The notes under the pieces are model-generated. The model saw only the letters and a program-made list of their open reading frames with translations, searched no databases and was not told where the DNA came from. Position numbers and translations under genes: made by a program. From Synechococcus sp. Cruz-7E5 (GTDB lineage Bacteria; Cyanobacteriota; Cyanobacteriia; PCC-6307; Cyanobiaceae): a DNA stretch of 64,000 nt. The stretch is taken from the NCBI RefSeq assembly GCF_024345995.1, contig NZ_JAGQCE010000004.1:62001-126000 (forward strand), written 5' to 3'. Below, in pieces: positions 40,315 to 50,629 of this stretch (position 1 is its first letter; each line of letters opens with the position of its first letter).

Positions 40315-40698
40315 ATGTTCAACACCGTTCTGTTTCCGATCGACCAGAGCCGCCAGACCATGGACACGGCGGCCCTGACTCTGAAGCTGGCTCTCCAGCA
40401 CGGCAGCCGCCTGGTGGTGCTCTCCGTGGTGGAGCCCGAGGAGGGTGTCATGCACGATGCCGCCGCCGTGGCGCGGCTGCTGGAGCAGGCCCGCGGCCAC
40501 TTCGAGCAGGCCGGTGTGACCTGTGAGGTGATCGAGCGGGAAGGGCGGCCCGCCTTCGTGATCGGGGATGTGGCCGATGAGATCAATGCCGACCTGATCG
40601 TGATGGGCACCCGCGGCCTTTCCCTCGATGCCGATCAGCCCAGCACCGCGTCGCGGGTGATCCAGCTGGCCCCCTGCCCTGTGCTGGTGGTGCCCTGA
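40315..40698 (+). CDS. Universal stress protein (UspA family)
   Basis: Single-domain 127-residue UspA-fold protein, probably nucleotide-binding and stress-related. It starts FNTVLFPIDQSRQTMDTA and continues with SRLVVLSVVEPEEG and ADLIVMGTRGL, ending VIQLAPCPVLVVP. The usual ATP loop Gly-x2-Gly-x9-Gly-Ser/Thr is only half kept (GTRG present; the second Gly is replaced near STAS), so ATP binding is uncertain. ATG at 40315. Its TGA overlaps the ylqF start by one base. Confidence 0.88.
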   Translation: MFNTVLFPIDQSRQTMDTAALTLKLALQHGSRLVVLSVVEPEEGVMHDAAAVARLLEQARGHFEQAGVTCEVIEREGRPAFVIGDVADEINADLIVMGTRGLSLDADQPSTASRVIQLAPCPVLVVP

Positions 40699-41621
40699 TG
40701 GAGGGGATCGCCACCCCCGTCGGTGAGGGTCTGAGCCAGTCGGCCCCCGCGATCCAGTGGTATCCGGGGCACATCGCCAAGGCGGAGCGGCAGCTGTTCA
40801 CCCAGCTCGCCAAGGTGGACCTGGTGATCGAGGTGCGCGATGCCCGCATCCCTCGGGCAACCGGCCACCCCCGTCTGCAGCGCTGGATGAAAGCCAAGCC
40901 GCGTCTGCTGGTGATCAACCGCCGCGACATGATCAGTGAGGCAGCTCGCCAGGCCTGGGACCACTGGCTGCGTGAACGGGGCGAGACCCCCTGGTGGTGC
41001 GACGCCAAGGTGGGCACCGGCGTCAAGCAGCTCCAGGAGGCGGCTATCCGCGCTGGCGGGCAGCTCAACGCCCGCCGGGCAGGACGGGGCATGCGGCCGC
41101 GCCCGGTGCGCGCCCTGATGCTCGGCTTCCCCAACGTGGGTAAGTCGGCCCTGATAAACCGCCTCGTGCGTCAGAAGGTGGTCGACAGCGCCCGCCGCGC
41201 CGGGGTGACCCGCACCCTGCGCTGGGTGCGGCTGGGCCAGGAGCTGGATCTTCTCGATGCCCCCGGGGTGCTGCCGCCCCGCCTCGATGACCAGCGCGCC
41301 GCCCTGCTGCTAGCCCTCTGCGATGACATCGGCCAGGCTGCCTACGACGGTGAGGCCGTGGCCGTGGCCTTCCTGCGCCTGCTTGATGGTCTGCAGGTCC
41401 ATCCGGCGGCGGGTATCTCCTCCAGCGGCGTACTGGGGCGCTATGGCGTGCCGATCACACGCCTGGAGAACAACGTGGTGGATGGCTGGGGCTGGCTGGA
41501 GGCCGCCGCCGCCCGCCACACCAGTGGCGACACAGCCCGCATGGCCCAGCGCCTGCTTGACGACTTCCGCCGCTCCATTCTGGGTCCGATCGCCCTGGAG
41601 CTGCCCCCTGATCAGGCATGA
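40698..41621 (+). CDS. ylqF: Ribosome biogenesis GTPase YlqF/RbgA
   Basis: Circularly permuted GTPase needed for late 50S assembly. The 307-residue product has the permuted motif order of the family: WYPGHIAKAERQL and VRDARIPRATGHP first, the G4-type LLVINRRDM, then G1 GFPNVGKSALINRL, the switch GVTRTLRWV and G3 LLDAPGVLPP, followed by a C-terminal helical domain. ATG at 40698, overlapping the usp stop by one base; its own stop overlaps rluD by 4 bases (ATGA), so usp-ylqF-rluD form one coupled unit. Confidence 0.94.
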   Translation: MEGIATPVGEGLSQSAPAIQWYPGHIAKAERQLFTQLAKVDLVIEVRDARIPRATGHPRLQRWMKAKPRLLVINRRDMISEAARQAWDHWLRERGETPWWCDAKVGTGVKQLQEAAIRAGGQLNARRAGRGMRPRPVRALMLGFPNVGKSALINRLVRQKVVDSARRAGVTRTLRWVRLGQELDLLDAPGVLPPRLDDQRAALLLALCDDIGQAAYDGEAVAVAFLRLLDGLQVHPAAGISSSGVLGRYGVPITRLENNVVDGWGWLEAAAARHTSGDTARMAQRLLDDFRRSILGPIALELPPDQA

Positions 41622-42622
41622 CGGGCTTCGGCGAAGGAGAGGGTGAACTGGTCACCCTCCACTACCCGAAGCCGCTGCCGATGCGCCTCGACCGCTGGCT
41701 GGTGGCCCAGCGGCCGGAGCAGAGCCGGGCCCGCATCCAGAAGTTCATTGATGCCGGCTACGTGCGTGTCAATGGCGTCACGGGCCGGGCCAAGACCCCC
41801 CTGCGGCTCCACGACGAGGTGCAGCTGTGGATGCCGCCGCCTGAGCCGCTGCCCTACCTGCTGCCCCAGCCGATCCCCCTCGATGTGCTCTACGAGGACG
41901 CCCATCTGATCGTGCTCAACAAGCCGGCCGGACTCACGGTGCATCCGGCGCCGGGCAACCGCGACGGCACGCTGGTGAATGGCCTGCTGCACCACTGCCC
42001 CGATCTGCCTGGAATCGGTGGTGAGATGCGTCCCGGCATCGTGCATCGCCTCGACAAGGACACCACCGGCTGCATCGTGGTCGCCAAGAGCCAGGAGGCC
42101 TTGGTGCGACTGCAGGTGCAGATCCAGAAGCGGGTGGCCTCAAGGGAATACCTGGCAGTGGTGCATGGGGCGCCTGCGGCCGAGAGCGGCACGATCGTGG
42201 GGGCGATCGGCCGTCATCCTGCTGATCGCAAGAAATACGCCGTGGTGGCCGATGAAAAGGGTCGCTTCGCCTGCACCCACTGGACCCTGATCGAGCGCCT
42301 CGGCGATTACTCCCTGCTGCGCTTCCGGCTCGACACCGGCCGCACCCATCAGATTCGGGTCCACTGCGCCCACATCGGCCATCCGATCGTGGGCGATGCC
42401 ACCTACAGCCGCTGCCGCAAGCTCCCGCTGGAGCTGCCCGGGCAGGCCCTGCATGCGGTGGCCCTGGGTCTCGATCATCCAATCAGCGGCGAGCGACTGG
42501 CTTTCGCGGCTCCACTGCCGCCAGTGTTCGAGGCCCTGCTCACCGCCCTGCGACAGCGCCTCAACCCAGCCGTCAGCGGGAGCCCGGGATGGCTTCCTCA
42601 AGCATCACATCGAACAGAGTGA
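41618..42622 (+). CDS. rluD: RluA/RluD-family 23S rRNA pseudouridine synthase
   Basis: Converts uridines to pseudouridine, by family the helix 69 positions of 23S rRNA. The 334-residue product has an N-terminal S4 RNA-binding domain (RLDRWLVAQRPEQSRARIQK), and the catalytic domain with IVLNKPAGLTVHPAPGN, the catalytic Asp in GIVHRLDKDTTG, the RTHQIRVHCAHIGHPIVGD motif and a typical C-terminus. Start ATG 41618. The last 50 bases overlap the 3' end of the convergent CLC channel gene, beyond the conserved core. Confidence 0.93.
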   Translation: MTGFGEGEGELVTLHYPKPLPMRLDRWLVAQRPEQSRARIQKFIDAGYVRVNGVTGRAKTPLRLHDEVQLWMPPPEPLPYLLPQPIPLDVLYEDAHLIVLNKPAGLTVHPAPGNRDGTLVNGLLHHCPDLPGIGGEMRPGIVHRLDKDTTGCIVVAKSQEALVRLQVQIQKRVASREYLAVVHGAPAAESGTIVGAIGRHPADRKKYAVVADEKGRFACTHWTLIERLGDYSLLRFRLDTGRTHQIRVHCAHIGHPIVGDATYSRCRKLPLELPGQALHAVALGLDHPISGERLAFAAPLPPVFEALLTALRQRLNPAVSGSPGWLPQASHRTE

Positions 42623-43883
42623 GGCGCTCAAGCTGGTCGGCCACGGCGATGGCGGTGAGCACCGCAAAGCCGATCGGCAGCAGCAGGGCGTAGTTCTTGC
42701 TCAGCTCGAAGCTGAGCAGGATCGCCGTCAGCGGGGTGCGTGTGAGGGCGCCCAGGAAGGCGCCGCCCCCGGCGAACAGCAGGGTGGCCGGGGCATAGGA
42801 GAACAGCACCAGACAGAGTTGCTGCACCAGGGTGCCCAGGGAGGCGCCCACCACCAGGGCCGGTGCCAGGAACCCCCCCGGTGCCTCCGCCGCCACCGCC
42901 ACGGCCGTCCCCAATCCTTGAACCCCCAGGGCCAGCAGGGCGGTGGACGGGCCGCTGAGCCCCAGCAGGGCGTCGAAGTCGAGGCGGTCAGGGTTGTCGA
43001 AGCTGCCGGGCAGGAGTGACCAGCCCAGGCCGATCGCCAGTCCTACCAGCGGCAGCAGTTGCCAGGCCTCCAGACTCAGCTGCCTCAGGACCAGGCGCAG
43101 GCGCAGGATGCCCCGCTGATAACAAACCGCCAAACCACCGGCGAGAACTCCCAGCAGCAGCAGGATCGGCACATCCACCAGGCGGAAATCATTGAGGCGG
43201 CTGGGATAGGGGATCGTCGGCAACAAATCACGCAGCCAGGCCGGTCCCACGGGAGCCGCCGAGAGCAGGCGGGTCCAGGCGATGGTGGCAAAGGTGGCGA
43301 AGGTCGCGATGGCGTTGGTGCGCACGTCCGAGCGCTTGAGCAACTCCTCGATCGTGTACAGCGTTCCACCAAGGGGGGAGTGGAACACGGCAGCCAGTCC
43401 CGCGCCACTGCCGATGGCCACCGCCAGACGTTGCTGGTGGTCGTGGGGATAAATCCCACCAGCTGCTTCCTTGGCCAGGGAGGCGCCGATCTGAATCGAT
43501 GGCCCCTCAGGCCCCACCGGGATGCCGCCGCCGATCGCCACGCCACTGGCCAGCAGCTTCACCACCGCCACCCGCCAGCCCATGGGCACCGGCACCCCCC
43601 GCAGCCAGAGCATCACCTGCACGATCCCCGATCCCTTGGCACCGGGCTCCACAGCGCTGATCAGGCCTCCGGCGATGCCGCCCCCCAGCGCGCCCATCAT
43701 GGGCAGCACGAACCAGCGGGGCAGGTGATTGGCCAGCTGCAGGCGCAGGGCATTCACCGCCTGAATCTCCAGTCCATAGACCCAGATCGCCAGGGCCACC
43801 CCGATGCCGATCGCATTCACCAGCAGGAACAGCCGCAGCAGGCTCGCGATCTTCCGCAATGACACCCGGCGGAGGAAGGGCAT
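42573..43883 (-). CDS. CLC-family chloride channel / H+ antiporter
   Basis: Integral membrane anion channel or Cl-/H+ antiporter. The 436-residue product has the usual many hydrophobic helices and the three anion-site signatures: a variant GSGIP region (GAKGSGIVQV), GPEGPSIQIGA with the gating Glu, and GGFLAPALVVGASLG. GSGAGLAAVFHSPLGGTLYTIEE is also typical. ATG at 43883. It is 3 bases downstream of the ABC ATPase gene in the same direction and may be co-transcribed. Its 3' end overlaps rluD by 50 bases. Confidence 0.93.
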   Translation of the reverse strand: MPFLRRVSLRKIASLLRLFLLVNAIGIGVALAIWVYGLEIQAVNALRLQLANHLPRWFVLPMMGALGGGIAGGLISAVEPGAKGSGIVQVMLWLRGVPVPMGWRVAVVKLLASGVAIGGGIPVGPEGPSIQIGASLAKEAAGGIYPHDHQQRLAVAIGSGAGLAAVFHSPLGGTLYTIEELLKRSDVRTNAIATFATFATIAWTRLLSAAPVGPAWLRDLLPTIPYPSRLNDFRLVDVPILLLLGVLAGGLAVCYQRGILRLRLVLRQLSLEAWQLLPLVGLAIGLGWSLLPGSFDNPDRLDFDALLGLSGPSTALLALGVQGLGTAVAVAAEAPGGFLAPALVVGASLGTLVQQLCLVLFSYAPATLLFAGGGAFLGALTRTPLTAILLSFELSKNYALLLPIGFAVLTAIAVADQLERLTLFDVMLEEAIPGSR

Positions 43884-43886
43884 GGT

Positions 43887-45506
43887 TCAGGCGGGCGCTG
43901 GCAGCCGCGGGCAGGCCTCCACCAGCTGGCGGGTGATCACGGCCTGGGGCCGCTCGAGCATCGCTCCAGCGGGCCCTTCCTCCACGATTCGCCCCCCGTC
44001 AAGCACGATCAGCCGCTGGCAGAAGCCGCCGGCCACAGCCAGGTCGTGGGTCACGAAGATCAACCCCAGACCGAGGCGCCCCTGCAGCTGCCGCAGCAGG
44101 GCCAGCACCTCAGCCTGCACTTCGGCGTCGAGCATGCTCACGCTCTCATCGCATAGCAGCACCTTCGGCTCCAGCACCAGGGCGCGGGCGATGGCCACCC
44201 GTTGCTGCTGGCCTCCCGAGAGCTGCCGCGGCATGCGGTTCTCGTAGAGCTCCGGCGGCTCCAGTCCCACGGTGGCCAGTCCTTCTCGGGCCCTGGCGCG
44301 GGCCTCAAGTCGGCTGGCGAGGCCATGGATCAGCAGCGGATCCGCCACGGCTTCCCCCACCGTCATGCTCGGATTGAGGCAGGCCAGCGGATCCTGGAAC
44401 ACCATCTGCAGGCTGCGGCGGGCTCTGGCGAGCTCCGTCCCGCCCATTCTGAGCAGGTCGCGGCCCTCCAGACTCACCCGGCCACCCCGCACCGGTGTCA
44501 GCCCCATCAGGGCGCGGCAGAGGGTGCTCTTGCCGCAACCGGAGGCTCCCACCACCCCGAGGGTTTCCCCCGGCCCCAGGCGCAGGCTCACCCCATCGAC
44601 TGCCTTCAGCCAGCGCCGCCGCCATGGCGCTGAGGGCAGCGGATGCCAGCAGCGCAGTTCCTCCACCTCCAGCAGCAGTGACGCCTCGGCGGTGGCCGGG
44701 GTGTGGCTGCCTTCGCGGGCACGGGCCGCCGCCACCAGCCGCTGGCTGAGCGGTGCCTTGGGAGCGCGCAGCAGGCCGATGGCGGGCGCCTCCTCCACCA
44801 CCTGCCCGTGGTCGAGCACGGCGATGCGCTGGCACCAGCGCCCCGCCATGGCGAGGTCGTGGCTGATCAGCAGCAGGGCGCTGCCACTCTCGCGGCAGAG
44901 GTCGGTGAGCTCGGCCATCACCTGGGCCGCCACGGCCACATCCAGGCTGGTGGTGGGCTCATCGGCGATCACCAGGGCTGGCTCCAGGGCCATGGCCAGG
45001 GCGATCGCCAGCCGCTGGCGCATGCCACCGCTGAACTCATGGGGATAGCTGCTGTAGCGATCCGGGCCGATGCCGACCCGCAGCAGCAGCTGCTCCGCGC
45101 GCTGGCGCACCCGGGCTCGCTCCCAGCCGGGACGATGGGCCGAGATGGTGTCGCTGAGGTGTTCACCGATGCGCAGGAGCGGGTTCAGCCTTGTCATCGG
45201 GTCCTGGAACACCAGCCCAACGGCTTCCCCCCGCAACTGGCGCAGGGCCGGACGCTTCAGAGCACGGGGGTCCTGACCCGACAGGCTCAGGTGTCCGCTG
45301 CAGTGACTGCCGGGGGGCAGCAACTGCAGCACCGCCCGCGCCACCGTGCTTTTGCCGCAGCCGGAGGGCCCCACCAGGGCAAGGGTGTCACCGGAGCAGA
45401 GGCGCAGGTTGAGGCCATTGAGGGTGGGGGCCGCGCTGCCGCCTGGGTAGCTCACGACCAGGTCGCTGATCTCCAGCACCGGCTCGGCGGCACGCGTGTC
45501 GGCCAT
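43887..45506 (-). CDS. ABC transporter with two fused ATPase domains (dipeptide/oligopeptide DppD-DppF type)
   Basis: Energising subunit of a peptide/nickel-type importer, both nucleotide-binding domains in one 539-residue chain. Domain 1: Walker A GPSGCGKST, signature EFSGGMRQRLAIA, Walker B ALVIADEPTTSLD. Domain 2 (from about residue 280): GASGCGKST, QLSGGQQQRVAIA, KVLLCDESVSMLD. Both have the oppA/dpp-type VFQDPMTRLNP and VFQDPLACLNPS loops. ATG at 45506; the open frame extending upstream to 46787 is antisense to spoT and not real. No permease or binding protein lies beside it in this window. Confidence 0.9.
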   Translation of the reverse strand: MADTRAAEPVLEISDLVVSYPGGSAAPTLNGLNLRLCSGDTLALVGPSGCGKSTVARAVLQLLPPGSHCSGHLSLSGQDPRALKRPALRQLRGEAVGLVFQDPMTRLNPLLRIGEHLSDTISAHRPGWERARVRQRAEQLLLRVGIGPDRYSSYPHEFSGGMRQRLAIALAMALEPALVIADEPTTSLDVAVAAQVMAELTDLCRESGSALLLISHDLAMAGRWCQRIAVLDHGQVVEEAPAIGLLRAPKAPLSQRLVAAARAREGSHTPATAEASLLLEVEELRCWHPLPSAPWRRRWLKAVDGVSLRLGPGETLGVVGASGCGKSTLCRALMGLTPVRGGRVSLEGRDLLRMGGTELARARRSLQMVFQDPLACLNPSMTVGEAVADPLLIHGLASRLEARARAREGLATVGLEPPELYENRMPRQLSGGQQQRVAIARALVLEPKVLLCDESVSMLDAEVQAEVLALLRQLQGRLGLGLIFVTHDLAVAGGFCQRLIVLDGGRIVEEGPAGAMLERPQAVITRQLVEACPRLPAPA

Positions 45507-45611
45507 GGGACGCGGCGGATCAGGACGTGCTGGCACAGCATGGGGGGCGTGCGGGCGCACTCGTGGTTTTGTTGCGTGATCTGCATACGATGGAGTCAGA
45601 AGTGTCCGGTG

Positions 45612-47969
<2,358 letters not shown>

Positions 47970-49775
47970 TCAGGGGGTGTCTGCCGCGGAGCTGGTTTGA
48001 CCTTCAAACAGCTTGTCTTGCTCACCACTCAGGCCGGCGGATCGTGTCAAGTCAGAGGGGGCCGCAGCCGAAATGGGGTCGCCCTGGCGGCTGAACAGTC
48101 TGAATTCGCCGGTGCGCAGCCCCAGATCCTGGGTGAGCTCTACCCAGCGCCCAGGCTCCTGGCTGAGGCACTGGCGCATGAAGGCCTCGGTGTTGGGACC
48201 CTCCGGATCGACCCGCTTCCACACCAGGTGAGCGTTGGCGGGCTGAAGCAGCTGGGCGCAGGTCTGGGCCACCCCCACCGGCAGGCCGATCACGGAGGTG
48301 GCCCAGGACGCTTTCATCCCCTGGGGATTGAGGCTCCAGTCAGGGCCGATGCCCACGGTGGTGGACGGCACCTTCAACTGCCATTGCAGAGCTGGATCCT
48401 GAGGCGCCGTGAAGCCGCGGCTTTCAGCGGGAAGGGAGGCCAGATAGGTGCGCAGCATGGTGCGGTCCTGCTCCAGCGCGATCACTCGGCTGGAGAGTCG
48501 TGACGGGGCGCCGAAGACTTCGGCGATGAACATGTTGTTGAACAGGATCAGCGAGAGGATCAAGGTGCCACCGAAGGCGGCCCGGCGAACGGCGGGCCGG
48601 CCGGAGCGCTCCAGAGCCGCCATCCCCGAGGCCACGAACAGAACCACGGGAACCACGACCAACTGGCCGTCATGACCGTTGAAATCGGTGCGCTGGAACG
48701 ACCAGGTGAGCTCGAGCAGGAACACCACGGCCAGGCCAGGCACCAGCAACAACCGTTCGCGGCGTCGCCCAGACGTTTTCCACGTCTGTCGGGCGATCAG
48801 GAGAACCCCGGCCGCTGGCATCAGCACAAGCAGCCACAGCGGCAGTCCTGCGATCGGCGTGCGGATCAGTGCTCCGAACAGGAAGCCCACGTCGGCTTCC
48901 CTCCAGATCTGCTGACTGATCCACTCCAGCGGCAGGGCCACGGCACCGGCCCAGGCGTGGCTCAGGCCATTCGCCACGAACAGATAGGGCAGGACCATCA
49001 GGGCTGTTGCCAGGACGGCGCCACCAGCGAGGGCTCCTGCGGCCCGACCCGGCTGACGGTGGTGCACCAGCACCAGGAGACTCACCAGGGTGAGGGGATA
49101 GATCAGGGTGAAGAAACAGGCCACCGCCAGCAGCCCCATCGCCCCGGTGGCCACCAGCCAGGCCCGCGGCCCATGGGGTTCGCCCGCAGCGGGCAAGCCC
49201 CGAGCCAGCGTGTAGACGCAGAGCACCAGGAAGGTGTTGGCGAACTGGTGCGGGCTCCCGGCGATCCCGCCGGGAATTTTCTGGCTCAGGATCACCAGCA
49301 GAATCCCACTGGCCAGGGGGACCAGGGAGTTGGGCTCCAGCTGGATGAGGCCAGCGCGTGAGAAGTTCCGCACCGCCGAGGCCAGCAGAACGCCGCCGAG
49401 CAGGTTGAGGCCCAGGATCAGGATTCGGTGGGCCTGGATCGATCCCAGCCAGGCTGCGGGGGCGTAGAGCAACTGGACGATCGGCCACTGACGCAGATAG
49501 CTCTCTTGATAGAGGAGTCCCCCCTGCAACCAGCGCTGGCTGAGATAGACGAGCGAATCGATCTCCTCGTCGTAACTACCGGAGATGCTGCTGGCCCGCC
49601 AGACACGCACGGCAAGGCCAACCAGGGTGAGCAGCCACAGCGCCGTCAGCACGATGCGTCGTCTGCTCAAGCTTCGCTGCAGGTCGTCCAGCGCACAGTC
49701 TGCATGGATGGGCCGTTTGAGCGGTCCCAGCGGAACAGCTTGACGGCCCTGGAGCAGAGCCCGAGCGCAGGCCAT
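47970..49775 (-). CDS. Multi-pass membrane protein, GT-C glycosyltransferase-like
   Basis: Predicted integral membrane protein of up to 601 residues with about ten helices (IVLTALWLLTLVGLAVRVW, ACFFTLIYPLTLVSLLVLV, LPLWLLVLMPAAGVLLIA and others) and a large C-terminal soluble part. The first loop carries SYDEEIDSLVYLSQRWLQG, an acidic motif in the place where GT-C glycosyltransferases using polyprenyl-phosphate sugars keep their catalytic Asp/Glu. The family call is structural inference only. ATG at 49775; a later start near the first helix (residue 38) is possible. It would act on cell-surface glycans if correct. Confidence 0.65.
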   Translation of the reverse strand: MACARALLQGRQAVPLGPLKRPIHADCALDDLQRSLSRRRIVLTALWLLTLVGLAVRVWRASSISGSYDEEIDSLVYLSQRWLQGGLLYQESYLRQWPIVQLLYAPAAWLGSIQAHRILILGLNLLGGVLLASAVRNFSRAGLIQLEPNSLVPLASGILLVILSQKIPGGIAGSPHQFANTFLVLCVYTLARGLPAAGEPHGPRAWLVATGAMGLLAVACFFTLIYPLTLVSLLVLVHHRQPGRAAGALAGGAVLATALMVLPYLFVANGLSHAWAGAVALPLEWISQQIWREADVGFLFGALIRTPIAGLPLWLLVLMPAAGVLLIARQTWKTSGRRRERLLLVPGLAVVFLLELTWSFQRTDFNGHDGQLVVVPVVLFVASGMAALERSGRPAVRRAAFGGTLILSLILFNNMFIAEVFGAPSRLSSRVIALEQDRTMLRTYLASLPAESRGFTAPQDPALQWQLKVPSTTVGIGPDWSLNPQGMKASWATSVIGLPVGVAQTCAQLLQPANAHLVWKRVDPEGPNTEAFMRQCLSQEPGRWVELTQDLGLRTGEFRLFSRQGDPISAAAPSDLTRSAGLSGEQDKLFEGQTSSAADTP

Positions 49776-49895
49776 TGCGCTGGAGGGCCAGTGAGGATCC
49801 AGCCACAGCGAACGATCCGAGTGCTCGGCGCTACAGCTTCCACAGCTGGGCTCTGTCTGAATTCAGCAATCGATGACCCTCTGGCATGTGCTGCC

Positions 49896-50084
49896 ATGAC
49901 CTCCGAGCAAGCGGCCCAACTGATCGACGACACCCTTGATCTGGTGCATCAACGGCTTCAGGCCCTTGATGCGGTCCAGAAGCGGCGTGAGCACAAAGCA
50001 CTGGCCGAGGAGTTCCGGGAGTGGCGCCAGCCGAGCGGAGGCCACATCGACCTGATGCTCTGCCCTGGGTTCGGCAACAGCTGA
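49896..50084 (+). CDS. Small hypothetical protein (62 aa)
   Basis: Function unknown. A 62-codon frame with ATG at 49896, strongly helical and charged (AAQLIDDTLDLVHQRLQALD, KRREHKALAEEFREWR), ending in a short tail with one Cys. It lies in the gap between two minus-strand genes, in the only orientation where both ends are free. The helical composition unlike a random GC-rich frame argues that it is real. No ribosome site stands out and no family was recognised. Confidence 0.5.
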   Translation: MTSEQAAQLIDDTLDLVHQRLQALDAVQKRREHKALAEEFREWRQPSGGHIDLMLCPGFGNS

Positions 50085-50107
50085 GCCCTCAGCTGGCGGT
50101 TGATCTG

Positions 50108-50629
50108 TCAGCTGCCGGTCACGTTTCTGCCGCTCTGGCGCTCTAACCAGCGCCAATAAACGAAGCCCAGCACCAGTGAGGCCACCGTGCCCACGATCGT
50201 CGAACCCAGCAGCAGCCGGCTCGAGAACGACCAGCCCAGCTCCCAGAGGCCCTCCCCCTTGAGCACGTCAAGGCTGGGCCAGCCCTGCCCTGTGCCGAGC
50301 AGCCAGCAGCCCAGTTGATAGTTGAACCAGTAGAGCGGCACGTAGGTCAGGGGGTTGCTGATCCAGGTGCCGGCCGCCGCCAGCAGGTGGTTCCCTCTGA
50401 CCAGGCTGGCCAGTCCCACCCCCAGCAAGGTCTGCAACCCGAAGAAGGGAAAGCATCCACAGAACACCCCGGCTGCCAGCCCTCGGGCCCGCTGGCCATG
50501 GCTTCCCTCCTGCATCCACAGCCAGTGGATCCAATGCCGGATCCTGGTCAGGAAGCCAGAACTCCAGCGCCGCCACCCAGACTGGCGTGGACCACGGCCT
50601 TTCGGCTCCTTGGATTCGGACGACACCAT
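50108..50629 (-). CDS. DUF2062 family membrane protein
   Basis: Small membrane protein of unknown function with a DUF2062 core. From ATG 50629 the product has 173 residues: a basic N-terminal segment (KEPKGRGPRQSGWRRW), then ARGLAAGVFCGCFPFFGLQT (the family signature with Gly, Phe and Pro), GNHLLAAAGTWISNPLTYVP, and a C-terminal helix (IVGTVASLVLGFVYWRWLE). Two to three membrane helices are expected. Its first codons overlap the 5' end of the divergent mnmE gene by about 20 bases. Confidence 0.82.
   Translation of the reverse strand: MVSSESKEPKGRGPRQSGWRRWSSGFLTRIRHWIHWLWMQEGSHGQRARGLAAGVFCGCFPFFGLQTLLGVGLASLVRGNHLLAAAGTWISNPLTYVPLYWFNYQLGCWLLGTGQGWPSLDVLKGEGLWELGWSFSSRLLLGSTIVGTVASLVLGFVYWRWLERQSGRNVTGS

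Noticed and set aside
44703..45611. Upstream extension of spoT by about 300 codons
   Set aside because: Antisense to the ABC ATPase gene; Rel/SpoT similarity starts just after 45612.
45560..45611. TACGAT upstream of spoT as a -10 element
   Set aside because: No acceptable -35 element at 16-18 bases; too weak to annotate.
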